NCBI GenBank assembly: GCA_016209885.1
Contig: JACQVF010000047.1
Span: 1-64,000, forward strand
Length of the DNA: 64,000 bases
From: Gemmatimonadota bacterium
GTDB lineage: Bacteria > Gemmatimonadota > Gemmatimonadetes > Longimicrobiales > Gaopeijiaceae
Reading direction: 5' to 3'
Shown: positions 53,465 through 62,968 of the stretch, in pieces
Position numbering within the stretch: the first letter of the stretch is position 1
How the letters are laid out: the number at the start of each line of letters is the position of its first letter
Translations under genes and position numbers: made by a program
Notes under the pieces: generated by a model
Databases searched by the model: none
Told to the model about the DNA's origin: nothing
What the model saw: the letters and a program-made list of their open reading frames with translations, nothing else

Positions 53465-55153
53465 ATGCGATCCCATTCCGCAGGTGTGCGAGGCCTCAGG
53501 GATCCCAGAAGTGCGCTCCTAGTGGCTGCATTGCTCTGCACGATCATCGTGGGAGTGGCAGCGAGCCGCATTGCGCAGACGTACTATGGGCATCAGCCGA
53601 TCTGGGTCGAGGAAGCGAATTACCTGCAATGGCCGAGCCTTCAGTTTCTCTCGCAGGTGGAGCACGACGGCAGATTTGCCACGGCGCTGGAAGTCCTCCG
53701 GAGTCGCCACATTCTTCAGCCGCTCGTTCTGACGCTGGCGGCGCCGTCTCTGCTCGGATGGCCGTACGCGCATTTTCTGTTCGTGCTGCCGGCGTTCGCG
53801 ATCTTCCTGGGGCTCTTCGGCTGGACGGTCTATCGACGAGCGGGGAGCCTCGCCTACGCAGTGGGAGCGATGATCTTGTATCTCTCGCTGCGGGGGCTGC
53901 CGAATGAGCGGACAGGGATCGGGACCGCATTCGCGGACATTCAGGCGTCGTTGTTCATCGCGGCGGCGGCGCTCTGTCTGGTCAATGCCCTGATGGAGCC
54001 GGATCGCCGGTGGATCTTCAGATTCGCGATTCTCGTGTCCCTGGGTGCGCTGGCGCGGACCACTGCGGCATCGGTGGGCGTCATCGTGTGCGGTCCCATG
54101 CTGCTTCTCTACCTGTGGAACGAGTACCGGGCGCGGCGACAGGCGAGGGCGGCGCTCGGGACGCTCGCCACGGTGCTGGTGGTCGTTGCGCCGGCGGCGC
54201 TCCTGGTCCTCTGGCAGCTCGGAGATCTGCTCTGGTATTACTCGTTCAATTGGGTGCTGGGTCATACGATCGCGGTGTCGGCAACGAACATGAGGAATAT
54301 CGTCGTGGGATTCGTGGGCCGACCCGCGATTCTCGTATGTCTCCTTCTGTTCGGCCTGGGGTTGATCTGGGCGGTACGCGGGGGTGCGGGCGGGCGAGGG
54401 GCGGAGGCGGGCCAGGGGCGACGGCCGGGCCAGGGGCTGCGGATCGGCAGCCCCGAGCTCGGCGCCCTGTGGTGGGCCGTCGGCTTTCTGGGCTTCCTGC
54501 TCGTCAGGGGCTATACCTCAGACGTGCCCAAGGAGATGATGTACGCGGTGCCCGCGTTCGTGCTGGTGGCAGTCTCTCCGGTGGCGGTCAGCCACGGGCG
54601 GAACGGACGAGGATGGCGAGCGGTCGGCGTCGCGATGATGGTCTTCGGGCTGGCGAGCTTCGGGCGGAACGTGACCATGAGCATGCAGTCCGCGGCGCAT
54701 GTCGAGCGGCGGGGTGCAGCGATGCGGCAGGCCCAGCTCGAGATGGCGGCTGCCCTGGCCGGGCTGCCGGCGGGCATCACCTGGCAAAGCTACGCGGCGG
54801 CGGACTGGGGCATCCCTGTGTCCCTGGCGACGCACTACAGGTTCGGGAAGTTCCGCGAGGCGAAAAACACGCTGTTCCACAACACGAAGTCCTACTGGGA
54901 CGGGTACTACCCGGGCGCGTCTGCGGCCGAGATCCAGCGCCAACTATACGCGAAGACGGTGGATAGCGTGGACGTCGCTATTGTGCTCAAGGATGCGGCG
55001 CAGAAGCCGGACAGGATGGAGGACTATAGCTACGGCATGGCGGCGTATATCGCGGAGCAGGTGCAGTCCGATGGGCGCTGGCGATACGTGGGCGAGCTGT
55101 CGGGGGAGCCGTACGGCAGCAAGCTCGCGATTTATGCCCGTGCTCCCCGGTAG
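53465..55153 (+). CDS. Large polytopic membrane protein, possible GT-C transferase
   Basis: A 562-aa protein with about ten membrane segments and a C-terminal outside domain of about 170 residues. After TM1 comes GHQPIWVEEANYLQWPSLQF, where GT-C enzymes carry catalytic acidic residues. No exact family was recognised. It starts 3 bp after the Wzt-type gene, so it is likely coupled. The window shows no other obvious polymerase for this block. Confidence 0.75.
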   Translation: MRSHSAGVRGLRDPRSALLVAALLCTIIVGVAASRIAQTYYGHQPIWVEEANYLQWPSLQFLSQVEHDGRFATALEVLRSRHILQPLVLTLAAPSLLGWPYAHFLFVLPAFAIFLGLFGWTVYRRAGSLAYAVGAMILYLSLRGLPNERTGIGTAFADIQASLFIAAAALCLVNALMEPDRRWIFRFAILVSLGALARTTAASVGVIVCGPMLLLYLWNEYRARRQARAALGTLATVLVVVAPAALLVLWQLGDLLWYYSFNWVLGHTIAVSATNMRNIVVGFVGRPAILVCLLLFGLGLIWAVRGGAGGRGAEAGQGRRPGQGLRIGSPELGALWWAVGFLGFLLVRGYTSDVPKEMMYAVPAFVLVAVSPVAVSHGRNGRGWRAVGVAMMVFGLASFGRNVTMSMQSAAHVERRGAAMRQAQLEMAAALAGLPAGITWQSYAAADWGIPVSLATHYRFGKFREAKNTLFHNTKSYWDGYYPGASAAEIQRQLYAKTVDSVDVAIVLKDAAQKPDRMEDYSYGMAAYIAEQVQSDGRWRYVGELSGEPYGSKLAIYARAPR

Positions 55154-55244
55154 CATGAGCAAGGCGCATGCAGCCGCGGCCCGGAAAGGTTCCAGCGCGG
55201 TGCCAGACTCTGGCGCGGCCCGAACTTCAACCCTTTGAGGGCAG

Positions 55245-56210
55245 ATGAATCTCACTGACAGTCGCGTTCTGGTCATCGGCGGAGCCGGGTTCGTCGGCTC
55301 CCATCTGGTGGACCAACTGATTCAGGAGCCGGTCCGCGAGATCGTGGTGCTGGACAACCTGGTGCGCGGCAGCCGGACGAATCTACGCGAAGCCATGACG
55401 GACGCGCGGGTGCGCCTCGTCGAGGGAAGTATCGGGGACCTTGAGCTGCTTCGGGACCTCGTGCGAGAGGCGGACTGCGTCTTTCACCTGGCCGCGCTCT
55501 GGCTCTACGAGTGCGTACACCAGCCTCGGGCCGCCCTCGACGTCAACGTGGTAGGGACGTTCAACGTGATCGAGGCCGCGTGTGAGGCACGAGTGAAGAA
55601 GCTCGTGTACTCATCGTCGGCATCGGTGTACGGCGATGCCGTCTTCACGCCCATGACGGAAGAGCATCCGTTCAACAACAGGACGATGTACGGGGCGACG
55701 AAGATCGCCGGAGAGCAGTTCCTGCGGGCGTTCTACGATCAGCGCCAGCTCGATTACGTGGGGTTGCGGTACATGAACGTCTACGGGCCGCGCATGGACT
55801 ACAAGGGCGCGTACGTGAGCGTAATCATGAAAGTGCTCGATCGCATCGAGCAAGGTCGTCCCCCGGTCATCTTCGGGGACGGCTCGCAGGCCTATGACTT
55901 CATCCACGTGAGCGACGTGGCGCGCGCCAACATCCTCGCCGCGAAGAGCGATGCGACGGATGAGTTCTTCAATGTGGGCACGGGCCAGAAGACGACGATC
56001 CGCGAGCTGGTGGGCATGCTGCTGGAGCTGACCGGGAGCGATCTCCAGCCCGAGTACCGGCCGGAGACCACGGCGTTCGTGACGCACCGGTTGGCCGACA
56101 CCGTGAAGGCCGAGAAGATGCTCGGCTTCAGCGCGGAGGTCGGTCTCGACGAGGGGCTGCGCTCGGTGATCGAGTGGCGGCGGCAGGACGTGGTGGCGGT
56201 GAGCCGGTAG
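55245..56210 (+). CDS. NAD-dependent UDP-sugar 4-epimerase-like SDR
   Basis: A 321-aa extended SDR. VIGGAGFVGSHLVDQLI is the NAD site; YSSSASVYGDAV has Ser where decarboxylases and dehydratases have Glu; MYGATKIAGEQF has the Tyr-Lys pair; RYMNVYGPRMDYKGAYVSVI follows. This fits a GalE/WbpP-type 4-epimerase. GAGGGC precedes ATG 55245. Confidence 0.86.
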   Translation: MNLTDSRVLVIGGAGFVGSHLVDQLIQEPVREIVVLDNLVRGSRTNLREAMTDARVRLVEGSIGDLELLRDLVREADCVFHLAALWLYECVHQPRAALDVNVVGTFNVIEAACEARVKKLVYSSSASVYGDAVFTPMTEEHPFNNRTMYGATKIAGEQFLRAFYDQRQLDYVGLRYMNVYGPRMDYKGAYVSVIMKVLDRIEQGRPPVIFGDGSQAYDFIHVSDVARANILAAKSDATDEFFNVGTGQKTTIRELVGMLLELTGSDLQPEYRPETTAFVTHRLADTVKAEKMLGFSAEVGLDEGLRSVIEWRRQDVVAVSR

Positions 56211-56263
56211 AAGGCCGGAACGGTCGGGCAGCGGCGCGGTCGCGGCTTCATTGTCGTCGGCAG

Positions 56264-57124
56264 ATGCGCATCGTTCTCACGGGGGCAACGGGATTCGTCG
56301 GTCGCCGACTGCTCGCTTCATTGCCGGCGACCTCCGAAGTAGTATGCATCGTACGGGATCGCTCGCGGCTGGAGGGGCAGGCGAACCTGGCGGCGCTGGA
56401 GGCGGATCTGGCGGGCCCAAGGTTTACGGCGCTGCTGCCGGAGCGGGCCGATGCGGTCATCCATCTAGCCCAGGCGAACGTGCCGTTTCCCTCCGCGGCG
56501 AACGAGCTGTTCGCGGTGAACGCAGCCAGCACCCAGTGGCTCGCCGCGTATGCGCGCGAGGCGGGTGTGTCCCACTTCGTGTACGCGTCGTCCGGCGCCG
56601 TCTACAGGGCGAGTGCCGAGCCGCTTCGCGAAGACGACCCGATTTCGCCCCGGGACTTCTACGCGCTGACGAAGTGCGTGAGCGAGCAGATCCTGTGGGC
56701 GTACCGGGAATGCTTCGACTCGTGCGTGTTGCGAATCTTCACTCCGTATGGACGCGGTCAGCAGAATCGCATGATCCCAAAGATCCTGGGGGCCGTCGAA
56801 GCCGGCCGTCCTGTGGTGCTGGTTAACGGCGGCCAGCCGCGGGTCAATCCGATTCACATCGACGATCTGGTCCGGGTGATCGTGCAGTCGCTGTCGCTGT
56901 CGGGCAGCCATGTGGTCAACGTGGCGGGTCCGGAGGTTGTGAGCGTCGCGGATATTGCTCGCATCGGCGCCGAGATCTTCGGCAAGGAACCCATATTCGA
57001 GCAGCGCAGCGACGGGACCGCCTGGAACGTCGTGGGCGACACCACGAAGCTGCGCGAGCTCTTCCGCCTTGGGGAGCTGATCCCGCCGGGCCGGGGCATC
57101 CGCCAGATGGTGCGGCACGAGTAG
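56264..57124 (+). CDS. NAD(P)-dependent SDR (sugar epimerase/reductase)
   Basis: A 286-aa SDR starting RIVLTGATGFVGRRLLASLP. YASSGAVYRAS and the Tyr-Lys pair in FYALTKCVSEQIL are clear. It is shorter than GalE-type enzymes and may be a 4-ketoreductase. The frame is open upstream to 56174, but ATG 56264 gives the family N-terminus. Confidence 0.84.
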   Translation: MRIVLTGATGFVGRRLLASLPATSEVVCIVRDRSRLEGQANLAALEADLAGPRFTALLPERADAVIHLAQANVPFPSAANELFAVNAASTQWLAAYAREAGVSHFVYASSGAVYRASAEPLREDDPISPRDFYALTKCVSEQILWAYRECFDSCVLRIFTPYGRGQQNRMIPKILGAVEAGRPVVLVNGGQPRVNPIHIDDLVRVIVQSLSLSGSHVVNVAGPEVVSVADIARIGAEIFGKEPIFEQRSDGTAWNVVGDTTKLRELFRLGELIPPGRGIRQMVRHE

Positions 57125-57140
57125 GAGCGGGCACGCGGTC

Positions 57141-59021
57141 ATGTGCGGGATCGTAGGGATCTGCGACCTGGGTGGCGAGCCGGTCTCCGCTCGCTTGCTC
57201 AAGCGGATGACCGACCTCATCGCGCATCGCGGCCCGGACGGAGAGGGGCACTACGCGGACGGCGCGGTAGGTCTGGGTCATCGTCGGCTGGCCGTGATCG
57301 ATCCGTCTCCGGCCGGTCAGCAGCCGATGGCGAATCGGGCGGGCGACGTCGTGATCACCTACAACGGCGAGATCTACAACTTCCAGAAGCTCAGGGTTGA
57401 GCTGGAGGCGAGGGGCTACCAGTTTCGCTCGCGCACGGACACGGAGGTGGTGATCTACGCCTACGAGGAATGGGGCGAAGAGTGCGTTCACCGCTTCAAC
57501 GGCATGTTCGCGTTCGCCATCTGGGATCGCCGTCATCGCCGGATGTTCGTGGCGCGTGATCGCTACGGTATCAAGCCGCTGTATTGGTATTTCGACGGCC
57601 GGCTGTTCATTTTCGCCTCCGAGGTCAAAGCGATCCTGGAGCATCCGCGCGTCTCGGCGAGAATCTGCTACCCGGCGCTAAACGAGTATTTTTCGTTCCA
57701 GAACATCTTCACGGACCTGACCCTGTTCGAGGGGATTCGGCTCCTGCCGGCAGGCTGCATGCTCGTGCTGGAGACGCGGGAGGGCGCGCGTCCGGAGATC
57801 CGCAGGTACTGGGACTACTCCTGCGCCTCTACTCCGGCGGCGATCTCCGAGCAGGAATGCGTAGACCAGCTCTATTACCTGTTCGTCCAGGGGGTGACCC
57901 GACAGCTCGTGAGCGACGTGCCCGTGGGGGCGTTCCTGAGCGGGGGAATGGATACCGGATCGATCACCTCGGTCGCCGTGCGGCACCTCCCCCGCCTGAC
58001 CACGATCACCGGAGGGTTCGACCTCACGTCGGTCTCGGGACTGGAGCTGGCGTTCGACGAGCGACAGAGCGCGGAGATGCTGGCGAATCTGTTCAAGACC
58101 GAGCACTACGAAGTCGTCATGCATGCGGGCGACATGGAATGGGTGCTGCCGCATCTCATCTGGCATCTGGAGGATCTCCGGGTCGGACAGTGTTATCCCA
58201 ACTATTACGTCGCGCGCCTCGCCAGCAAGTTCGTGAAGGTGGCGCTGTCGGGCGCGGGCGGAGACGAGCTGTTTGCGGGATACCCGTGGCGGTACTACCG
58301 GGGCATGAACAGCGACGGGGATCAGGACTATTTCCGGCGCTATTACCAGTTCTGGCAGCGGCTGGTCCCGGATGAAGACAAGGCGCGTCTCTTCAACGCG
58401 GAGACCTACCGGCACGTACGCGACCACTCGACCTTCGAGTGCTTTCGGAGCGTGTTCGACGGCTGGCCGGGGGAGTTCCGGAACAATGCGGACTACGTGG
58501 CGGCGTCGCTCTACTTCGAGCTGAAGACGTTCCTTCATGGGCTGCTCGTTGTGGAGGACAAGCTCAGCATGGCGCATTCCCTGGAGACCCGTGTCCCGTT
58601 TCTCGATGACGATCTCGTGGAATTCGCCATTCGCATCCCGGTGACGTACAAGCTGCGAAACCTCGATAGCGTCATCCCGATCGATGAGAACCTTCCGGGC
58701 AAACGCGAGCTCTACTGGCAACGCACGAGCGAGGGCAAGGCCGTGCTGCGCAGGGCCATGACGCGTCTGATCCCAGCGGAGATCACGGAGCGTACGAAGC
58801 AGGGGTTCAGCGCCCCGGACGCGAGCTGGTTCCGTGGGGAGAGCATCGATTACATCAACCAGCTCCTGAGCAACCCGAAGGCGCGACTGTACGAGTTCCT
58901 CTCCCGGGAGTATGTGTCGCGCGTGCTCGAAGAGCACTGTTCGGGGCGCGTGAACCGCCGCCTTCTCATCTGGTCACTTCTGAGCTTCGAGTGGTGGTGC
59001 CGCAAGTTCCTGTTGGCATGA
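57141..59021 (+). CDS. asnB: AsnB-like glutamine amidotransferase (copy 3), altered PP-loop
   Basis: A 626-aa protein with C2 (MCGIVG), R49, N75-G76-E77 and D100 for glutaminase. In the synthetase domain the PP-loop is SGGMDTGS (267-274) instead of SGG-x-DS-S; the Ser after Asp is Thr. ATP pyrophosphatase activity is likely kept because Thr keeps the hydroxyl, but this marks a distinct subfamily. It starts 16 bp after the SDR gene. Confidence 0.9.
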   Translation: MCGIVGICDLGGEPVSARLLKRMTDLIAHRGPDGEGHYADGAVGLGHRRLAVIDPSPAGQQPMANRAGDVVITYNGEIYNFQKLRVELEARGYQFRSRTDTEVVIYAYEEWGEECVHRFNGMFAFAIWDRRHRRMFVARDRYGIKPLYWYFDGRLFIFASEVKAILEHPRVSARICYPALNEYFSFQNIFTDLTLFEGIRLLPAGCMLVLETREGARPEIRRYWDYSCASTPAAISEQECVDQLYYLFVQGVTRQLVSDVPVGAFLSGGMDTGSITSVAVRHLPRLTTITGGFDLTSVSGLELAFDERQSAEMLANLFKTEHYEVVMHAGDMEWVLPHLIWHLEDLRVGQCYPNYYVARLASKFVKVALSGAGGDELFAGYPWRYYRGMNSDGDQDYFRRYYQFWQRLVPDEDKARLFNAETYRHVRDHSTFECFRSVFDGWPGEFRNNADYVAASLYFELKTFLHGLLVVEDKLSMAHSLETRVPFLDDDLVEFAIRIPVTYKLRNLDSVIPIDENLPGKRELYWQRTSEGKAVLRRAMTRLIPAEITERTKQGFSAPDASWFRGESIDYINQLLSNPKARLYEFLSREYVSRVLEEHCSGRVNRRLLIWSLLSFEWWCRKFLLA

Positions 59022-59031
59022 GGGAGGGGGC

Positions 59032-59736
59032 GTGCCGCCTGCCCTGAACAGCCTCTCCGTGGTCATCCCTGCGTTCAACGAGGAGAAGACGCTGGAACGC
59101 GTGGTGCGGTGGACTCTCGAGGTGCTCGAGGATCTGTCGCCGGACCACGAAGTGATCATCGTGGACGACGCGAGCGACGACGCGACATCCGGGATCGCCG
59201 ATGCGCTGTCCGCCGAGAACGCGCGGGTGCGGGTCATACACCACGCGGCGAATCGCGGATATGGGGGCGCGCTGAAGTCGGGGTTTACGGCGGCCAGCAA
59301 GGATCTGGTCACGTTCCTGACCGCAGACGGCGAGTTTTATCCCACGGAGCTGGTTAACTTTGTGAATGCCGTACAGGACGCCGACGTCGTGAGCAGCTAC
59401 GTGCCGAATCGTCCCATGCCGCTGTACCGGCAAATTCTGTCGAAAGGTTGGCGGCTGACGATGCGCGTCGTCCTTGGGGAGTGCCCGCTTCTGTACGGGA
59501 TTCTTCTGTACAGGCGCAGCGTCATGGACGGCATGACCATCGTGAGCAGCACGGGCATGACGACCATGGAGTTCCTGATTCGCGCGAGGCGCCGGGGCGC
59601 GCGTATCGTCACGATCCCCGTGGGGCTCCACCCGCGGCCGGATCTGCGGGAATCGAAGGTCACCAACCTCCCCACGATCTGGAAGCACTTCGTGGAGATC
59701 GTGCGCCTGCGTAGGCTGCTGCGCGCGGAAGGCTGA
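59032..59736 (+). CDS. Glycosyltransferase family 2 (soluble, DPM1-like)
   Basis: A 234-aa GT-A protein without membrane segments. LSVVIPAFNEEKTLERVVRW, VIIVDDASDDATSG, NRGYGGALKSGF and, at the metal site, FLTADGEFYPTELV; the usual D-x-D is changed to T-A-D-G. GTG 59032 is 10 bp after asnB copy 3. Confidence 0.86.
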   Translation: MPPALNSLSVVIPAFNEEKTLERVVRWTLEVLEDLSPDHEVIIVDDASDDATSGIADALSAENARVRVIHHAANRGYGGALKSGFTAASKDLVTFLTADGEFYPTELVNFVNAVQDADVVSSYVPNRPMPLYRQILSKGWRLTMRVVLGECPLLYGILLYRRSVMDGMTIVSSTGMTTMEFLIRARRRGARIVTIPVGLHPRPDLRESKVTNLPTIWKHFVEIVRLRRLLRAEG

Positions 59737-59926
59737 GGACACGCATGTTCAGTGCCCAAGAGCGGAGCGCCCGGCCGCTGGAGGGCAGGCTCCTGTCCGC
59801 TCGGGCTCCATTCCCTGTTTCAACGCCACACACGGTTCACGCGATCCGGTCGCGGGGGACTGCTCGAGTAACGGACTGGGCGCCAGCTCCCACGACAATT
59901 TGCGGCTCGATATGAGAGGTCGCGGC

Positions 59927-61654
59927 ATGCGGGACGAAATCGTCATTCTGGGTATCCATGATGGTCATAACGCATCGGCATGTGTTCTGAGAGATGGCGA
60001 GATCGTGGCGGCGGCTTGTGAGGAGAGGCTGAGCCGGCATAAGAACGAGCCTGGATACCCGCGGAGGGCGGTGGAGGAGGTGCTGCGCATCGCGGGGTGC
60101 ACTCCGGACGAGATCACGATCGTCGCCCTGGGCACGAGGTTCATGCACCATCGCGAGTTCTTCCTGAGCTGGGATTGGTACCGCAAGGGATATTCGGACC
60201 AGACGAAAGACGCGGGGAGCGAATCCCAGCGGCGGAGGTATTTCCTCGAGGAGAGGCTGCGAGAGCGGAGGAACGCGATCGTTCAGCACCTGGGGGTAGG
60301 TGAGGAACAGATCGAGGTGGTGGAACATCATGAGGCGCATGCCGCCAGCGCGTATTACGGCAGCCCGTGGATCGCGGACGGCAGGGTCTTGGTGCTGACG
60401 TTGGACGGTTCCGGGGATGGCGTGTGCGCGACGGTGAACATCGGCGAGGGCGGTGAGCTGCGGCGGATCGCAGAGACGAAGAGTGCCGCGTCGTTGGGGA
60501 AGGTATACTCGCGGGTGACGTTCCTGCTGGGCATGAAGCCGTGGGAGCACGAGTACAAGATCATGGGGCTGGCGCCGTACGCGGATGCGGACGGGGTGGA
60601 GAGATCGTACGAGGTGCTCCGTCCGCTGGTTCAGCTCGACGAAGGTGCGCTCGCGTTTCAGGCGGGGACCCATCTTTCGACGAACTACTGCTATCCCTAT
60701 CTCCGGACGGAGCTCGAGAATCATCGTTTCGACTGGATCGCCGGCGCGGTGCAGCGGATGACGGAGGATCTGGTGGTCCGCTGGGCGAGGAACGCGATTC
60801 GGGCTACGGGCATCCGTCGGCTGGCCTGCGCGGGCGGGGTGTTCATGAATGTGAAGGCGAATATGCTTCTGCTGGATCTCGATGAGGTGGAAGATCTGTT
60901 CGTGTTCCCGGGATGCGGCGACGAGTCGATCTCGATTGGAGCGGCGTACAAGGTGTACGGCGAGCGGGTACGTCGCCTGGGGAGCGCGGTTTCTGCGAAG
61001 CCGCTGGGGTCCGTGTATCTGGGTCCTGAGTTCAGTCGGAGTGAGATTGAGAGATCGCTGGAACGGCACGTTGGAGGTAACAAATACCACGTACGGTCGT
61101 GTCCGAACATGGTGGAGGTCGTGGCCGGGCTGCTGGGGTCCGGGCACATCGCGGGGTGGTTCCGGGGGCGGATGGAATGGGGCGCGAGGGCTCTGGGTAA
61201 CCGGAGCATTCTGATGGATCCGCGGAACGTGGGTCGAGTCCGGGAGCTGAACAGCGCGATCAAGCACCGGGATTTCTGGATGCCTTTTGCTCCGACCATC
61301 CTGCACGAACGGCAGCGCGAGTACATCAGCAATCCGAAAGGCATCGGGGCGCCCGAGATGCTGCTGGCGTTTCGTACGAACGGCGAGGGACGAAGAGACC
61401 TGCCAGCGACGATGCATCCCTATGATCTGACGGTGCGGCCACAGTTGCTGGAGCGGAGCCGGAACCGAGACTACTACGATCTGCTGAAGCGCTTCGAGGC
61501 TGCGACGGGAGTTGGCGCGGTGCTGAACACGTCGTTCAACCTGCACGGTGACCCGATCGTGTGCAGCCCCGACGATGCGCTCGAGACGTTCGAGCGGTCG
61601 GGTCTCCAGGTGCTGGCGCTGGGCGACTATCTGGTGAGCAAGTGTGAGCTTTGA
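59927..61654 (+). CDS. NodU/CmcH-type carbamoyltransferase
   Basis: A 575-aa protein that would add a carbamoyl group to a sugar hydroxyl from carbamoyl phosphate. ILGIHDGHNASACVLRDGEI and the metal-binding HHEAHAASAYYG mark the Kae1-like domain. GWFRGRMEWGARALGNRSIL and NTSFNLHGDPIVCSPDDA mark the C-terminal carbamoyl-transfer domain. ATG 59927, 9 bp after GAGAGG, was chosen; ATG 59912 is in frame. A 190-bp spacer lies before it. Confidence 0.92.
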   Translation: MRDEIVILGIHDGHNASACVLRDGEIVAAACEERLSRHKNEPGYPRRAVEEVLRIAGCTPDEITIVALGTRFMHHREFFLSWDWYRKGYSDQTKDAGSESQRRRYFLEERLRERRNAIVQHLGVGEEQIEVVEHHEAHAASAYYGSPWIADGRVLVLTLDGSGDGVCATVNIGEGGELRRIAETKSAASLGKVYSRVTFLLGMKPWEHEYKIMGLAPYADADGVERSYEVLRPLVQLDEGALAFQAGTHLSTNYCYPYLRTELENHRFDWIAGAVQRMTEDLVVRWARNAIRATGIRRLACAGGVFMNVKANMLLLDLDEVEDLFVFPGCGDESISIGAAYKVYGERVRRLGSAVSAKPLGSVYLGPEFSRSEIERSLERHVGGNKYHVRSCPNMVEVVAGLLGSGHIAGWFRGRMEWGARALGNRSILMDPRNVGRVRELNSAIKHRDFWMPFAPTILHERQREYISNPKGIGAPEMLLAFRTNGEGRRDLPATMHPYDLTVRPQLLERSRNRDYYDLLKRFEAATGVGAVLNTSFNLHGDPIVCSPDDALETFERSGLQVLALGDYLVSKCEL

Positions 61655-61834
61655 GGAGCGAGAGGGAGCGCGAGGTGCGGTTCCCTGGAGGGTCGGGCGC
61701 AGGACGGTCCGGGAGCGAGGGAACGCGGCCACGGTGGTCCGCGGTGGTGCGGCGGCCTTGGTCGGGGGCGTGCCGGGCGACAGGGGTGGTTGTAGCGGGA
61801 TTGCGGACAGGCTCCTAGAGCGAGCGGGTGAGCC

Positions 61835-62902
61835 ATGGTGGATCTGACGAACGTTATCGTGAGCCCGGACGCCTCCCTCCGTGAGGCCATGGCCTCCATC
61901 GATCGCAACGCGAAAGGGATCGTCCTGGTGGTGGACCGGGCTCGGCGGCTCATGGGCACTGTGACGGACGGGGACATTCGCCGCGCAATTCTGGGCGGGA
62001 TGAGCCTCGACTTGCCGGTCGCGCTCGTGCTGGAGCAACGGGCGGCCTCGTCCTATCCCGGGCCGATCACGGCGCCGGTGGGAACTCCGCATGCGGAGCT
62101 CATCCGGCTGATGAACCACCACAGGATTCGACACATCCCGCTCCTGGACCCGGAGGACCGTGTCCAGGACGTGGCGCTGCTGAGCGATCTGGTTACGGAA
62201 TATGAGCTCCCTCTGACCGCCGTGGTCATGGCCGGGGGGTTCGGCAGCCGGCTGCGCCCGCTTACCGAGGAGCTGCCAAAGCCTATGCTGCCCCTGCGTG
62301 ACCGGCCGCTGCTGCAACTGACCATCGAGCGGTTGCGCGACGCGGGGATCCGGAGGGTTCATCTAACGACGCACTACAAGGCCAACGTGATCTCGGAGCA
62401 TTTCGGAGACGGGAGCGACTTCGGAGTGGAGATCCGCTATGTGGAGGAGGATCAGCCGCTCGGCACCGCGGGAGGGCTGAGCCTGTTGGGCGAGGCATCG
62501 GAGCCGCTCCTGGTGCTCAACGGTGACATCGTGACGGATCTCGACTATCGGGCCATGCTCGACTTTCACCGGGAGCAGCAGGCGGAGATGACGGTCGCGG
62601 TGCGCGCTCACGGCTTTCGGATCCCCTACGGCGTTGTGGAGATCGACGGGGTCAGCGTCGTGCGGATCGCGGAGAAGCCCGTGAGCCGGCACTTCATCAA
62701 CGCGGGGATCTATCTGCTGGACCCGGGGGTGTGCCGGCTCGTGCCCAGCGGCCAGCCCTATGACATGCCCGAGCTGATTACGCGTCTGCTGGGAGAAGGG
62801 CGGCGCGTCATCGGCTTTCCGATCTCCGAGTACTGGATCGACATCGGTCAGGTGGAGGATTATCAGCGGGCGCTGGCCGACGCCGCGAACCGGGAGCTCT
62901 GA
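61835..62902 (+). CDS. CBS-domain/nucleotidyltransferase fusion (sugar-1-phosphate)
   Basis: A 355-aa protein. Residues about 1-125 hold two CBS motifs (RRLMGTVTDGDIRRAIL and HRIRHIPLLDPEDRV). From residue about 129 comes the nucleotidyltransferase (AVVMAGGFGSRLRPLTEELP, KPMLPLRDRPLLQLTIERLR and VLNGDIVTDLDY). It could make GDP-mannose, dTDP- or UDP-sugars; the CBS part suggests control by a nucleotide. GDP-mannose would feed the 3,5-epimerase homologue. ATG 61835 follows GAGCGGG. Confidence 0.88.
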   Translation: MVDLTNVIVSPDASLREAMASIDRNAKGIVLVVDRARRLMGTVTDGDIRRAILGGMSLDLPVALVLEQRAASSYPGPITAPVGTPHAELIRLMNHHRIRHIPLLDPEDRVQDVALLSDLVTEYELPLTAVVMAGGFGSRLRPLTEELPKPMLPLRDRPLLQLTIERLRDAGIRRVHLTTHYKANVISEHFGDGSDFGVEIRYVEEDQPLGTAGGLSLLGEASEPLLVLNGDIVTDLDYRAMLDFHREQQAEMTVAVRAHGFRIPYGVVEIDGVSVVRIAEKPVSRHFINAGIYLLDPGVCRLVPSGQPYDMPELITRLLGEGRRVIGFPISEYWIDIGQVEDYQRALADAANREL

Positions 62903-62968
62903 CGGTCGGCGGGTGACGGGTAGAGTGTGTGAGGGTGCGCTTCGAGTCGGGGCGTGTCCAGGCGGCGC

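Noticed and set aside
61655-61834. A small gene before the CBS-nucleotidyltransferase
   Set aside because: The open frame there has shadow-type Arg/Gly composition and overlaps the flanking genes.
59837-62362. An 841-codon open frame on the minus strand
   Set aside because: It lies opposite the carbamoyltransferase and nucleotidyltransferase genes, is rich in Arg/Pro/His as shadow frames in GC-rich DNA are, and shows no domain motif.
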